Below, one piece after another: positions 11,752 to 22,551 of a stretch of DNA of 64,000 bases; position 1 is the stretch's first letter, and every line of letters starts with the position of its first letter. This DNA comes from Limnanthes douglasii subsp. nivea (taxonomy: Eukaryota > Streptophyta > Magnoliopsida > Brassicales > Limnanthaceae), in contig JAUPFV010000004.1 in assembly GCA_036936605.1 (NCBI GenBank), forward strand, positions 180,252,807 through 180,316,806, written 5' to 3'. The translations under genes and the position numbers were made by a program. A model generated the notes under the pieces. It made no database searches, was not told the origin of the DNA, and saw only the letters and a program-made list of their open reading frames with translations.

Positions 11752-12537
11752 TTTAAGGGAAAATATAACAAATAATCTGCCAAGTAGTTAATTTTTTTTA
11801 ATCGGGGAAGAAAAGATCCATTTTTACATAATCGCAAACCTATTATATTGTTTACAAAGCAGTTTCGTTTTTCCACTAGTTACATAATTCCACTAATCTC
11901 GATCGTGAACCAGTGTTTATGATAGTTAACCAATAATTATGGTCATTACTCTAGTCGTGGTACGTTACGTGGGTTGTCTAGTAAAAATTCCTTTAATAAG
12001 TGTTGACTTCTTTCATGGTATCTTTAATAGTCGTTGCCGATGACTCAGCCTTTCGAACGTTGGTAAATGCGCGTTATTCCTAATTATGGCCTCTGCTCGG
12101 AGATGCCTCTCCTCGGTTTCTTTATTGGTTATGTGAACCTCGATGAAGCTTTGTTGATCTTTTTGTAAGACTTTTACTCGATTTATTTTCAAAAGATGGT
12201 ATCGACGTCCCTCGGTTGGACCTCGACACGGTTGCTAGTGATGATCTTGCATGATGGTTTGGCATCGGTCTTTTGCTACTAAGTGTTCTGTAGGTGTACT
12301 GTTTATGGGTCACTTCGATTTCGCATACGAAACCCCTCGGTTTGGTCTTGCTTCTGTCTCTATATTATTTCCATCTGTTTATGGGTCTCTTTATTATTTC
12401 CCCTCGATTTGAACTTCAGAGAGTATTTTTGTCTTTTGTTGTGGTGTTATATTTGTAAGGTAGAACTGATGTACTTAGTGGTGCAGGTTTTTTACTAGTG
12501 GGTTTATTTTGAGAGAACGTGGGTTTCTCGTGTCAAA
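11752..12537 (-). other. Probable remains of the 5' LTR of element D; no gene
   Basis: By position next to the primer-binding site this should be the 5' LTR of D. I cannot define its ends because no partner LTR is in the window and the TG/CA termini are not visible. Frames on both strands are short and unlike any family I know. Confidence 0.35.
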
Positions 12538-13065
12538 GGAGATGAAAATAGTTGAAACAAAGTCTTTACTGATAAGACTAAACCCTTCGGCGTGGACGAG
12601 GTGAGTTTGAAAAATTAGAAGAAGACTAGTGAACATAAAAAGGACAAATAAACGACCAAACGAGACTACTAAATTAACACTTTTGGTCGGCTACAAGAAG
12701 GTGCAATAACCGGACGAAAAATAACCGAGTGAAAGAATAATATTGAAGAGAAGTAGTAGTAAATCGGAAATATATACCAAAATACGGTTATTTGACACAA
12801 GATACTTTTAAAAAGGTCATCATAGAGATGTGATAAACGTGGGGTTTGACACTCAACCACAACCACCATGACGAGAGTGGTAACTGCTTCTTATATAGTA
12901 GGACTAATTGAATATCGATTATAATATATGAATAAGGATACAACCTTAAACGATGATGTATGAATTTTTATTGAATATAAAAAAGAACATATTACATAGA
13001 ATATTTTCTCTCTTGAAAATCCTACTATTATACATACTAAAAATCTCATAACATATTTGAGCACT
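12538..13065 (+). repeat. LTR-like sequence, probable 5' LTR region of element E
   Basis: About 330 bp here (from GATAAGACTAAACCC to ACGAGAGTGG) match 29222-29470 with scattered differences. Both end just before a TATA-like box (TATATAG, 12892-12898 here). A gag gene starts about 300 bp beyond, so the segment fits the U3-R-U5 of element E. A clean primer-binding site is not visible; the sequence near 13070-13090 is at best a degenerate one. Confidence 0.45.
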
Positions 13066-13339
13066 TTTTTTTGGAACGACAACTAACCAAACTAGGAAAG
13101 GACTCAAAAAGGAGGATCCAAAAGTGCATCATGGACAGAGGGACCATGTGAATGCATAGAGAATCACAGAGAGCTCACCGAGAGGCGAAGGGAACCTCGG
13201 GTCTTGCTCCAATGACTAACCAAATAGCTTGAGGGGCCATAATTAAAAACGATAACGAGTCTCAAATCAATGCTGAAAGCACCACCGGCGGGGCACCTCA
13301 GAAGGATAATTGTCTTAATCTAGGTATGTTGTCTACCAC

Positions 13340-15052
13340 ATCTAATTTTCAGGTTTTAAAAACTCAGATAAAGGATTTCAAACAGGAGGAGATCAACGCA
13401 GCTCACCTGCAACTCGAGAGAGACGAGGAGGCCAAAGAAAGATTGGAAAACATAATTGAGGACTTTCACGCTTGACCCAAAAACATTTGTCAGAGGTCAA
13501 GGGAAAACAGGATCGTCCTGGGAGGCTAGCAAATTTTGCCGCACCAAAAATCTAAAGGACGCGCAGACAGAGATGAACATATCGGCGGGAGAAAGATCAA
13601 AACATAATAATGAGGAAGGTGAGTGACCCTAACCGAGAGGATCCGTTAAACAACGAAATTGCACGGAAAGAAAAGGGGCATCAAATGGTGGAATATGACC
13701 AAGTAAGGCCAACTATAAGAGCTTATATGTTACAAGAATATCCATTCGTTAAAAGAATTTTAGAGGGAAAGCTCCCCGAAAGTTCGTCCATCACAAGATG
13801 GAGTGGAATGACGGTTCAGGAGACCTAAAACACCATCTAAAACAGTTCAAAAACATGATAATGGCCCTCAACCCCGATGATGTCTTGATAAGCATGGAAT
13901 TATTCATAACGTTTGAGAGGAACGCGCTCGAATGGTTCAACAGTCTCCTCAAAGGAACGATCAAAGTCTTCAAAAAACTTTGGATTGCGTTCAAAACCAT
14001 TTTGTGAGAAACAAGGTACACAAACGGGAAGGAGATTCTATCATGCATCTGTACCAGAGAAGGGGAGAGCATCTCAAAAGTTACATCAGAGTTTCGTCCA
14101 CAAAATAAACTCCCCGTTAGCTTTTGAAGAACCCGTATTCGTCGCGGCCTTCAAAAGATGGGTAGATCGCGAGGGCTCGCTCTACACGAACCTCGTCCAC
14201 TTCCTAGTTAAAAGAATGGGAGACATCCTCGCCAGGTCTGATATTTTATCATGATAGATGACTCAAAGAAAGATGATCTCATCCATCCCTCTTACCCCAA
14301 AACCCAAGAATCCAGAACCCCGATCAGAGATAGAAGACGCACTGACGAGACACCCAGATGGGACACCACTAAAGTGCAAGTAAGTAGGTCCCGTCCTTTC
14401 TATTTTGATAAACCCGTTAGAAAATTTACACCCCTAAATGAGAATTAACCACTATACGAAAAGACAAAAGGTCGAGCCAATTACCAAGCTCCGCGGATCA
14501 TGTTTACCACCAGCTATAAGAGAACCCCTCGGTACTTCTACACATACCATAATGATCATGGTCATCCCACTGACGAGTCCCGGCAGTTGAAGAAGAAAAT
14601 ACAACGGCCAATTGACAATGGTGTACTCGTCCAATTCGTTGACATAAAGAACTTGGGTCTTGTAACGATAGAGAATGAAATAGGCCATTTCGAAATGAAA
14701 TACGTAAAATAAAAATAGCAGCGGCTGTGTACAATTTTCGGAGGAGACACAGAGTTAGGAGCCGATCCTGCATCTCGAAAAGGCATAGAAAGGACCCAGA
14801 TGTTCATTTAGTGGATGAATCTTCATAGCACAACTATCGAGACACGATGGCTGATCTGACGTTCAATGATGATGAATTAAGGGTGATAGTTACACCCCAT
14901 GATGACGCCCTGACTATTAATACGAACATCTTAGTGCATATGATCACGCGAGTCTTAGTAGATAGCGACAGTTCAGCTAAAGTTATTTTCAAAACCGGAT
15001 ATGAAAAAATGATTGGGGTACTACCGTATAAGCCCACTGACAAGTAACTGCT
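13340..15052 (+). pseudogene. Gag and 5' half of protease of Ty3/gypsy element E, interrupted by element A
   Basis: The first frame is a coiled N-terminal part (about 13340-13470). Frames at 13610-13828 and 13798-14007 carry the gag core (YPFVKRILEGKLPE, MEWNDGSGDLKHHLKQF, ALEWFNSL). A former zinc knuckle follows at 14530-14600 (YTYHNDHGHPTDE; its cysteines are lost). Frame 14847-15047 starts the protease (LVDSDSSAKVIF, where D-S-G-S-S would be expected). Reading is lost at 15052, about 90 bp before element A begins; a later protease piece appears at 23529, beyond A. The relation to D is close (shared gag and protease motifs). Confidence 0.7.
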
Positions 15053-15165
15053 CAACAACGAAAGAAAATAAATATGGTGCGTATGCAAAAGAAAACTCCC
15101 GGTTACAATGAGGCATGGAAACACCAAGAAGAAAACGAGAATACTGATGAGGGAGAATAAAAGAC

Positions 15166-15270
15166 AAGGGCCGAAATGCATAGAAATAAATGTATAAGGG
15201 CCGAAATGCATAGAAATAAATGTATAAGGGCCAAAATGCATAGAAATAAGTATATAAGGGCTGAAATGCG
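15166..15270 (+). repeat. 30-bp direct repeats in the U3 of element A
   Basis: Four head-to-tail copies begin at 15166, 15196, 15226 and 15256, each starting AAGGGC and containing GAAATGC, which is followed by ATAGAAATAA in the first three. The fourth is partial. They lie about 100 bp upstream of the TATA box. Repeated U3 units often act as enhancers in plant LTR elements; that role here is inference. Confidence 0.8.
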
Positions 15271-15369
15271 TTAATTGCAAAGATATAGCCAAAATAGGAA
15301 AGAATCTTAGAGTAGGGACCAAAAGTTGTAATTAAACCGAATTAAAGCGTGTGGGGTCCACAATTGTAC

Positions 15370-15377
15370 TATAAAAG
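15370..15377 (+). promoter_or_regulatory. TATA box of the element A LTR
   Basis: TATAAAAG is followed by GGACCACAC. The LTR of element B has CTATAAAAGGACCACC at the equivalent place (3' copy, near 56650). This conservation supports it as the LTR core promoter. Confidence 0.7.
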
Positions 15378-15548
15378 GACCACACACGCTTCATGAATTT
15401 CATGATGAATAGTACAACCTTCTCTCTCTACCTTTTTAGCATTTTATCTCTCTAGATCTAACACTCAAGTATTCCTCTATCATCAAATCCTCTATCAACA
15501 AATCCTCACATAACAAAATCACCCCCGGACAATCTTTTCACTCTTCAG

Positions 15549-15569
15549 TGGCGCCGTCTGTGGGAAACG
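15549..15569 (+). other. Primer-binding site of element A
   Basis: TGGCGCCGTCTGTGGGAAAC starts one base after the LTR end. D (TGGCGACATCTGTGGG), B (GACGTCGCTGTGGGAAAC) and the LTR-like segment at 30143 have related sequences. I did not assign the tRNA. Confidence 0.75.
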
Positions 15570-15624
15570 AGAATCGCTCCAACATAATCGCTTCCTAGAA
15601 ATAATTCCTGTTCCGAGGAGAACC

Positions 15625-18086
15625 ATGGAAGGCCGAGGGGACGAATTAGTTGATCACTGCGAGGAAAATATGGAGGCGGATGATTTTCGAAATGACTTGG
15701 AGTCCGAAGGAGAAGGAGGTCGGCGAGTTGAAAACGTTTTTGATGACTCCGCTCTTTTGGCTCAGAGGAATGAGCTATTGCTGGAGATCGAAAGGTTGAA
15801 GGCGGAGAAGGAAGCTGCGCAAGGAAATGTTCGATCGGAGATAAGAAGAGAACCCGTCGAACAAAAGGAGGAACGCGAGGTTGAAATTCGACCCAAGAGG
15901 AGAGATGACAGGTATCGGAGGCGTGGTCTCCGAGGAGGAGAGAAAGATACCGTTCAGACTCGGCTACTTCAAGCGACTACTCGCGATATAGCACTTCTGA
16001 ATCATCCCCTCGGAGATACCGTAGAAGGAAAAAGCGTGACCAGAGGCAAACTGGCGCCCGAAGGGAAAGGAGTTCGGAGAGGAAATCATCGCGGGACAAG
16101 AGTCGCCATGATAGAGTCGGTGATCGCTTTCATGAGCAGGCAAAGTGTCTTGGGAAGGAGGACATGGGCCCCCGAAATTCAGAGTGGCAGCAGCAGTACA
16201 CTTTGCCCTCCGAGGAAGGTCTGTACTTTTCGAACAACGATAATCTGAGGTCTAACATTTATCGTACAGGGCATAACTGGAGAGCCTCTCCTCTATCATC
16301 GGAGATCTTAGTAGGAAATCTCCCAAAGCATTTTGATATTTCGAAGCTTGAAAAGTTCGACGGGACTCAGGATCCGGACAACCACATCGAGCAGTTTAAG
16401 AACTTTATGATAAACTTCGACGACGATGATAAGCTCTTGTGCAGAGCATTCTCTCAAACCTTCAAAAGAGTGGCATCCAAATGGTACAACAGGCTACCTC
16501 AGGGCTCTATCAAGAATTTTGACATGTTCTGGAATATTTTTAGACAACACTTCATGGGGAGTAAGAAATTTCGAGCCAACGGAGACACCATAATCTACTG
16601 TCGGCAGAAAGTGGGGGAGAGCCTAAAAAACTATACCAACCGCTTTGTCAAGACCAAAACAGATATGGAATACTGCAAGGATTCAGTAGCGCTTGCAGCA
16701 TTCAGGATGGGTTTGCTCCCTGGGTTGTTGAAAGACACGGTGGCAGAAAGTCAGGCAATGACCTTCGGAGCATTGCTAGATCAAGTAGAGAAGAGAATCT
16801 TGGTGGAAGAAACCCAAGCCTCAGAGAAGGGTTCCAGAGAGCAATTGGACCATAATCAATTTCAGAGGGCTGAGCCAAGCTCTCAGGGTCCCCGATCAAC
16901 CGCTCAAGCTAAAAGCACGGGGCAGTATCCTCCAAGGCAAAAATCAAACCCACAGTACTATGGCAATCATCCAAACCATAATCAAGGGGGGAGATACATG
17001 TCAAACAAATGGACTCGGCCCGACTACTATGCGGAGTTAACAGAAAACGTCGCTACAATATTTGATAAGGCTAAATCTTCGGTCACGTTCAGGAAGCCTT
17101 TTCCCATACAAACACCGAGGGAGAGCAGAAGCGTTAATAAATATTGCAAGTATCACGAGGATGTGGGCCACGACACCAAGGATTGCATAGCCTTGAAGAA
17201 GGAGGTGCAGGCTCTCATCGAAAATGGAATGCTGTTGGAGTATGTCAAGAAACATTCCCAGAAGAACGCCGTGGTAAAAGCTGTCTCGAAGAACACTGAC
17301 ACAGCCATGGTAATTTCCGAAGGGGTTGACGATTTTGACATCGAGCAAGAGTATTTGGACCCGAAAGTCAGGAGGAACAATGTAAACTTGGTCGAAGAGG
17401 AAATTCCAAGGGGGAAGGTGGATAGTCTGTGTGCATTTTTTGAGTCCTTAGCAATCTTTGGCGGAGACACAATCGCCGGGAATTCAAACAGCTCTCGCAA
17501 AAGGCACATGGTGAATTTGACCACCCAGATCGAAGCTGGAGTCTCCGCACAAATGCATCGATCACCTTCTCCTATTATTTGTTTTGATGATGATGATATG
17601 CGTAATGTTGCAGGCCCTCATGAGGACGCTGTGGTGATCGCGGCGGGTATTGCTGGGGATCAGATCCAAAAAATACTCATCGACACAGGAAGCTCTGCGA
17701 ACATCCTATTTATGAGCACCTATCGCCGCATTTCCGATCCACCGGTCATCCGACGATCTGATAGAACGATAGTGGGCTTCACTGGTGCCACAGCGGTTGT
17801 CGTGGGAGAATTCCAATGTATGGTGGAGTTAGGTCGTGGACCATTCAAAAAAGAAGTGGAGGTACTCTTCATCGTGGTTGACGCACCCACCTCATATAAT
17901 GCTATCTTGGGACGCTCTTGGTTGTCTCGGATGCACGGTGTCATTTCCACAGTGCATCAATGTCTAAAGTACGTTATCGGGAACAATATTGGTACGGTCA
18001 GAAGCAGCCAGAAGATGGCACGAGAATGCTACCAAATCGCCCTGTCCTCCAAGGGAGTTCGAGGGGGGCCCTCTGACCCAGCATAG
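15625..18086 (+). pseudogene. Gag-protease of element A, one frameshift, ends at a UAG
   Basis: Translation starts at ATG 15625 (MEGRGDELVD), about 75 bp after the primer-binding site; B has the equivalent MEIRGDLDM at 47720. The N-terminal part is acidic with a helix-forming stretch (AQRNELLLEIERLKAEKEAA). The frame changes near 15920: beyond it the gag-like Arg/Ser-rich reading continues in the frame of the ORF at 16164. The gag core (LEKFDGTQDPDNHIEQF, WYNRLPQGSI) lies at 16340-16800. A knuckle CKYHEDVGHDTKDC with C-x2-H-x4-H-x4-C spacing follows near 17145-17190. The protease active site is LIDTGSSANILF (17678-17714). The frame ends at TAG 18084-18086 and stays open beyond it. Confidence 0.85.
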
Positions 18087-18092
18087 CAATTA
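18084..18092 (+). promoter_or_regulatory. Possible leaky stop codon (UAG CAA UUA) between protease and RT
   Basis: The stop of the gag-protease frame is TAG followed directly by CAA TTA, and the same frame then runs open for 62 codons into the RT frame. UAG CAA UUA is the established readthrough context of tobamoviruses (UAG CAR YYA). Here it could be a programmed readthrough signal or a plain CAG-to-TAG mutation; only family comparison can tell. Confidence 0.4.
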
Positions 18093-21000
18093 AAGGGGCT
18101 ACCCTCCGAGGTCATCCCTTGTGATGATCCGAGGGAGGCCCCCGGATTTCAGGTCCCGAAGGAGGATTCTGCAACACATGAGTTCGCGGCTGGCAAAGTT
18201 CTGAAAATAGGGGTCCATCTCTCCCCCGAATTTAAAGGAAAGTTAATCGCTTTTTTATCTGATAAGCTCGATATGTTCGCTTGGTGTGCGCAGGATGTTA
18301 CTGGGGTGCCGACGGAGATCGTATGTCACCAACTCGCCTTGCGATCGGATGTCCGACCAATAGTCCAAAAAAGGAGGCCTGTCTCCCCGGAAAAGGCCTC
18401 AGCAATTCTGTTGGAGGTCGAGCGACTTTTAAGTATTGGTCATATTCGTGAATCGCACTATCCCCTATGGGCGTCAAATCCGGTATTAGTGAGGAAGAAG
18501 AACGGCAAATGGAGGATGTGTATCGACTTCACAGATTTAAACCGCGCTTGTCCTAAGGATCCTTTTCCTGTCCCGCGCATTGATCAATTAGTAGATTCGA
18601 CCTCCGGAAATCGATTGCTATCTTTCATGGATGCTTACTCGGGCTACAATCAAATCCGATTGGCTGTTAACGATGAGGAGAGCACTTCTTTTATTACCGG
18701 GCGGGGCCTATACTGTTACAAGGTCATGCCGTTCGGGTTAAAAAACGCGGGGGCAACTTACCAGCGCCTGGTTAATAAAACTTTCGAGGAGCAGATTGGG
18801 AGGAATATGGAAGCTTATATCGACGATATGTTGGTGAAGAGCGAGAAAGACGACGACCATTTCGCTGACCTCACGGAGACATTCCACAACTTGCGGAGGG
18901 TCAACCTTAAGCTCAATCCAGAAAAGTGTATTTTTGGAGTGCGGTCGGGTAAATTTCTTGGCTACATGATCAGTGAAAAAGGCATTGAGGCGGACCCAGA
19001 GCAGTTAAGAGCGTTGATCACCATGAGCCCTCCTCGAAACATTAAAGAGGTGCAAATCCTGACAGGGCGATTGGCTGCCCTAAATCGATTCATTTCCCGC
19101 TCGTCGGACAAGTGTGCCCCGTTCTTTAAATTATTGCGGAATTCCAAGCAATTTTGTTGGACTGAAGAATGTTCGACGGCGTTTCGACAAATTCAGGAGT
19201 ATCTAACCTCTCCGGAAGTTTTGTCTAAACCTTTAGTGGGGGAGACACTGATTGTTTACGTAGCGATATCCACGTGTGCTGTCAGTGCTGTTCTCCTCCG
19301 AGAAGCTGACTCTCTTCTGAGGCCAATTTATTATGTCAGCAAGAGTTTGCTGGGCGCTGAAAAGCGATATCTTACCTTGGAGAAGGTGGCTTTGGCATTA
19401 GTCACCGCGGCTCGAAAGATGAGACCTTACTTTCAAGCCCATCCCATTGTGGTTCGAACAACGTTTCCCCTGAAGAGTCTATTACAAAGACCAGACATCT
19501 CTGGCAGGATGACTAAGTGGTCCGTAGAGTTGGGAGACTTTGACATAACATTTGAGCCTCGCACAGCGATAAAGGCACAGGTTTTGGCAGATTTTCTGGT
19601 TGAATTCCACTCCGACAGGGACGAACAGGAGGTATCTGACATAGTTGCCGAGGAACAGTGGGTAGTTCGGACGAATGGGGGGTCGAATGTCTCAGGCTGC
19701 GGGGCAGGTGTTCAGTTAATATCCCCGCAAGGGGTCGCTATGTTCCAAACCATCCGTTTCGGTGTCAAAGCTACTAATAATGAGGCTGAATATGAAGCAG
19801 CTTTAGCCGGTCTACGCTTAGCTCAGATATGCGGGGCTCGACGGATAAAGCTGGTCAGTGATTCTCAGTTAGTGATAAATTAGATTTCGGGGGAGTCCGA
19901 GGCGAGAAAGGAAACACTGGTACAATACTTGAAACTGATGAAGGAATTGGCGTCGGGTTTTGAGGACGTTAAGTTCGAACATGTCCGACGAGAATTGAAT
20001 GCCATACCGGATTCGCTTGCTTCTGCTTCGCGGACAGAAGGCTATCCTTGGGTGTTGGTACAGACATGCCCGTCGATCTCAATCGGTGAAAACCATGTGA
20101 TGAACGTCTTAGAGGGAAATCGTGCGGTCACACCTGACTGGAGAACAGTCCTCATTGATTTTTTGGCTCATGACATTTTGCCCGCCGACAAATATGAAGC
20201 CAGAAAAATTAGATTTAAGTCGCACGGTTACATTCTGCTGGACGGGTCGCTGTACAAGAAATCTCTGAGTCGACCATTACTGAGGTGCTTGAGCGGATAC
20301 GAGTCACAAGTTATACTTTCCGAGTTACACGACGGCGAAGGATCCGCTCATTGTGGATATAAAGCTTTGATACGCAGGGTATTCTTGGCAGGTTATTATT
20401 GGCCAACTATTTCGGCTGATGCAAAAGATTTGGTTAAACGTTGTGACACGTGCCAGCGGTATGCTAATGTAATCCACAAGCCAGGAGCGTTGATGGAAAG
20501 CATCTCAGAGGCAGTTCCTTTTGACAGATGGGGCATCGACTTGGTTGGACCTCTACCGATGGCTTCTGGGGGCAGACAGACGATAATTGTGGTCGTCGAT
20601 TATTTTTCTAAGTGGGTGGAAGCTGAACCACTTGCGGGCACGAAAGCCAATGATGTGATCAAATTTGTTTTGGCTAATATCTGTTGTCGTTTTGGCGTAC
20701 CCTTGCAGATTACAACGGACAATGGACAACAGTTTGATAACAAAGAATTTCAGAGTTTTTGTGTGTCGAGGGGCATACGGCAATGTTTCTCGGCACCATT
20801 TCATCCTCAGGCAAATGGCCAGGTGGAAGTAACTAATCGCACAATCCTCGATGGGCTGAGAAAGAACTTAGAAGGTAAGGCAGGAAAATGGCCTGACTAT
20901 TTACATGAGGTGTTGTGGGCATATCGAACGACTCCGCGAACAGCCACTGCTGTGACCCCTTTCGCTTTAGTTTATGGAATGGATGCCGTGGTCCCTCTAG

Positions 21001-21374
21001 AGATCCTCTTCCCATCACATCGGATAGCAACGTATAACTCAGACACCAATAAAGAGCATAGAGCTTTGGCTTTAGATTTGGTGGAGGAAAAGAGGCAACG
21101 GGCGCAGCTGACTTCCCTTCATTATCAAACTCTTATGCGGAGCCGATATGCATCCAAAGTCAATCATAGGGATTTCCAGGTGGGAGACAAGGTCCTACGG
21201 AAAATCTTCCTACACACTAAGGACAAGAGTCTGGGGAAGCTGGGCCCTAATTGGGAAGGTCCATATACGGTCATTGAAAGGATAAAACCAGGCACTTATC
21301 GATTGAAAGATAAAGATGGAAAATATCTCCGCTTACCTTGGAATATTGAGCATTTAAAGCTGTACCTCGATTAG
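18087..21374 (+). pseudogene. Pol of element A: RT, RNase H, second RNase H, integrase; one internal stop
   Basis: RT runs from about 18480 (MCIDFTDLNRACPKDPF, FMDAYSGYNQI) to its active site YIDDM at 18815 and on to about 19030. The RT-linked RNase H (19240-19610) has IVYVAIS where the catalytic Asp is usual, a loss typical of dual-RNase-H elements. A second, archaeal-type RNase H follows (19650-20040); its first catalytic Asp is replaced by Asn (RTNGGSN, while B keeps TDGGS). A TAG at 19881-19883 sits where a Gln/His codon is expected; the frame continues. Integrase has a zinc finger (HCGYKAL and CDTCQ, 20350-20460), a DDE core (DRWGIDLVGP, TDNGQQF, NGQVEVTNR) and a GPY/F-like C-terminus (NWEGPYTV). 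Stop at 21374. Confidence 0.88.
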
Positions 21375-21443
21375 CAGAGCTCGGAGAAAATATTGTATTT
21401 CTTTTCACTTTCTATGTATCCTCGGGAAAATTTTTGGTGAAGG

Positions 21444-21490
21444 CACACTCTTTCCTACCCTGTTAGGCACAGGAAGGTTTTAATGAGGTG
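21444..21490 (+). other. Conserved post-pol hairpin block, element A copy
   Basis: This 47-nt block starts CACACTCTTTCCTACCCT and ends GGAAGGTTTTAATGAGGTG, about 70 bp after the pol stop. CUUUCCU and AGGAAGG can pair as an outer stem and CCU/AGG as an inner one. B has a block of identical length with about 5 differences, and D has a recognisable copy. Confidence 0.65.
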
Positions 21491-21531
21491 TTTCAGTGAT
21501 CCCATTAATACAACGTTTCTTTGCCTTTAAC

Positions 21532-21825
21532 TATTTTTTGAGTCACAGTTACATGTGCCTCGAATTGTTATCCATCACATTATTTTTTGAGTCACAGTCA
21601 CATGTGCCTCGAATTGTTGTCCCTCACATTATTTTTTGAGTCACAGTCACATGTGCCTCGAATTGTTGTCCCTCACACTATTTTTTGAGTCACAGTCACA
21701 TGTGCCTCGAATTGTTGTCCCTCACACTATTTTTTGAATCACAGTCGCATGTGCCTCACATTGTTGTCCCTCATACTATTTTTTGAGACACAGTACCATG
21801 TGCCTCGAACTTCCATTCTTCGAAT
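21532..21825 (+). repeat. 49-bp tandem repeat, six copies, element A
   Basis: Copies of a unit containing ATTTTTTGAGTCACAG and CATGTGCCTC begin every 49 bp (the AGTCACAG words lie at 21541, 21590, 21639, 21688, 21737 and 21786). Identity is highest between the middle copies. Tandem repeats between pol and the 3' LTR are known from Tat-lineage elements. Confidence 0.85.
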
Positions 21826-21831
21826 TATTTT

Positions 21832-21984
21832 TTGGGACTGTCGAACTATTCATCAGGTCACATTAAAGTGTGCCGCGATGCTTTGGGACCTTCGAATTAT
21901 TCATCGGGTCACATTCAGGTGTGCCACGATAATTTGGGTCCTTTGAACTATTTTCCGGGTCACTTTAAGGTGTGCCTCGAAGCC
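21832..21984 (+). repeat. 51-bp diverged tandem repeat, three copies, element A
   Basis: Units starting TTGGGAC or TTGGGTC at 21832, 21883 and 21934 share TATTCATC, GGTCACATT and GTGTGCC. They are more diverged than the 49-bp units next to them and may be an older version of the same array (both contain GTCACA and GTGCC words). Confidence 0.65.
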
Positions 21985-22071
21985 GCTCTCAGTAATGAAT
22001 CGAGAATATTTTTTCCTTACAATTATTTTTTATTTTTTATTTGTTAATTTTATTTTTTCGGAGACCCTATA

Positions 22072-22380
22072 AATTGTTCGACGGCCAAACAGATTGAAAT
22101 TCGAAGGCCTCATGGCGAGTATGAAACTTGGTAAATCTACCTAAGTAATAATTGTTCAAAGACCAAGCGGGTTGAAATTCGAAGGCCTTATTGTAAGTAC
22201 AAAACTTGTCAAAAATATCTAAGTAATAATTGTTCGACGGCCAAATAAAATTGGAGTTCGAAGGCCTAATAATTGTTCGAAGGCCAAGTAACTTGGAGTT
22301 CGAAGGCCTAATGGTACATATAAAACATGCTAACTTTATCTAAGTTAAATCCTGTCGAAGGCCAAAAGAATTAGTGAATT
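22072..22380 (+). repeat. 78-bp imperfect tandem repeat, element A
   Basis: Units start AATTGTTC at 22072, 22150 and 22228, with a shortened unit at 22271 and a partial one near 22350. Each contains one or two TTCGAAGGCC words. Between the arrays (21985-22071) and up to the antisense gene (22381-22551) I see no gene. Confidence 0.7.
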
Positions 22381-22551
22381 TATCCAAATGCCCATTGTTC
22401 GAAGGGCTAGTGAAATAATAAGTTCGAAGAACAATACATTGATGAGTTAAATATCCAAGTACTTGGAACAGCACAACAGCTTCCAACTATTACAAAAAGA
22501 GGCATTTTTTAGGGCCTTACACAAAAAAACAACTACCCACGACAACTTTGT

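Larger units (their letters stand above)
15145..15547 (+). repeat. 5' LTR of element A
   Basis: The LTR starts TGATGAGGGAG, like the LTR starts of B (TGATGAAGGAA) and C (TGATAAGG), and ends TCTTCA one base before the primer-binding site. It contains four 30-bp repeats in U3, a TATA box at 15370 and a CTCTCTCT patch after it. The five bases before it are AATAC (15140-15144); the matching right target copy is lost with the 3' end. Confidence 0.8.

Noticed and set aside
16702..17950. Several minus-strand frames opposite gag-protease of element A
   Set aside because: They follow the codon pattern of the plus-strand gene and have no domain of their own.
19881..19883. Second in-frame TAG of element A as a readthrough site
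   Set aside because: The following codons are ATT TCG, not CAR YYA, and the site lies inside a conserved RNase H where relatives have Gln or His; a simple nonsense mutation is more likely.
21520..22380. CRISPR-like array of spaced repeats
   Set aside because: The units are head-to-tail tandem repeats without variable spacers, inside a plant retrotransposon.
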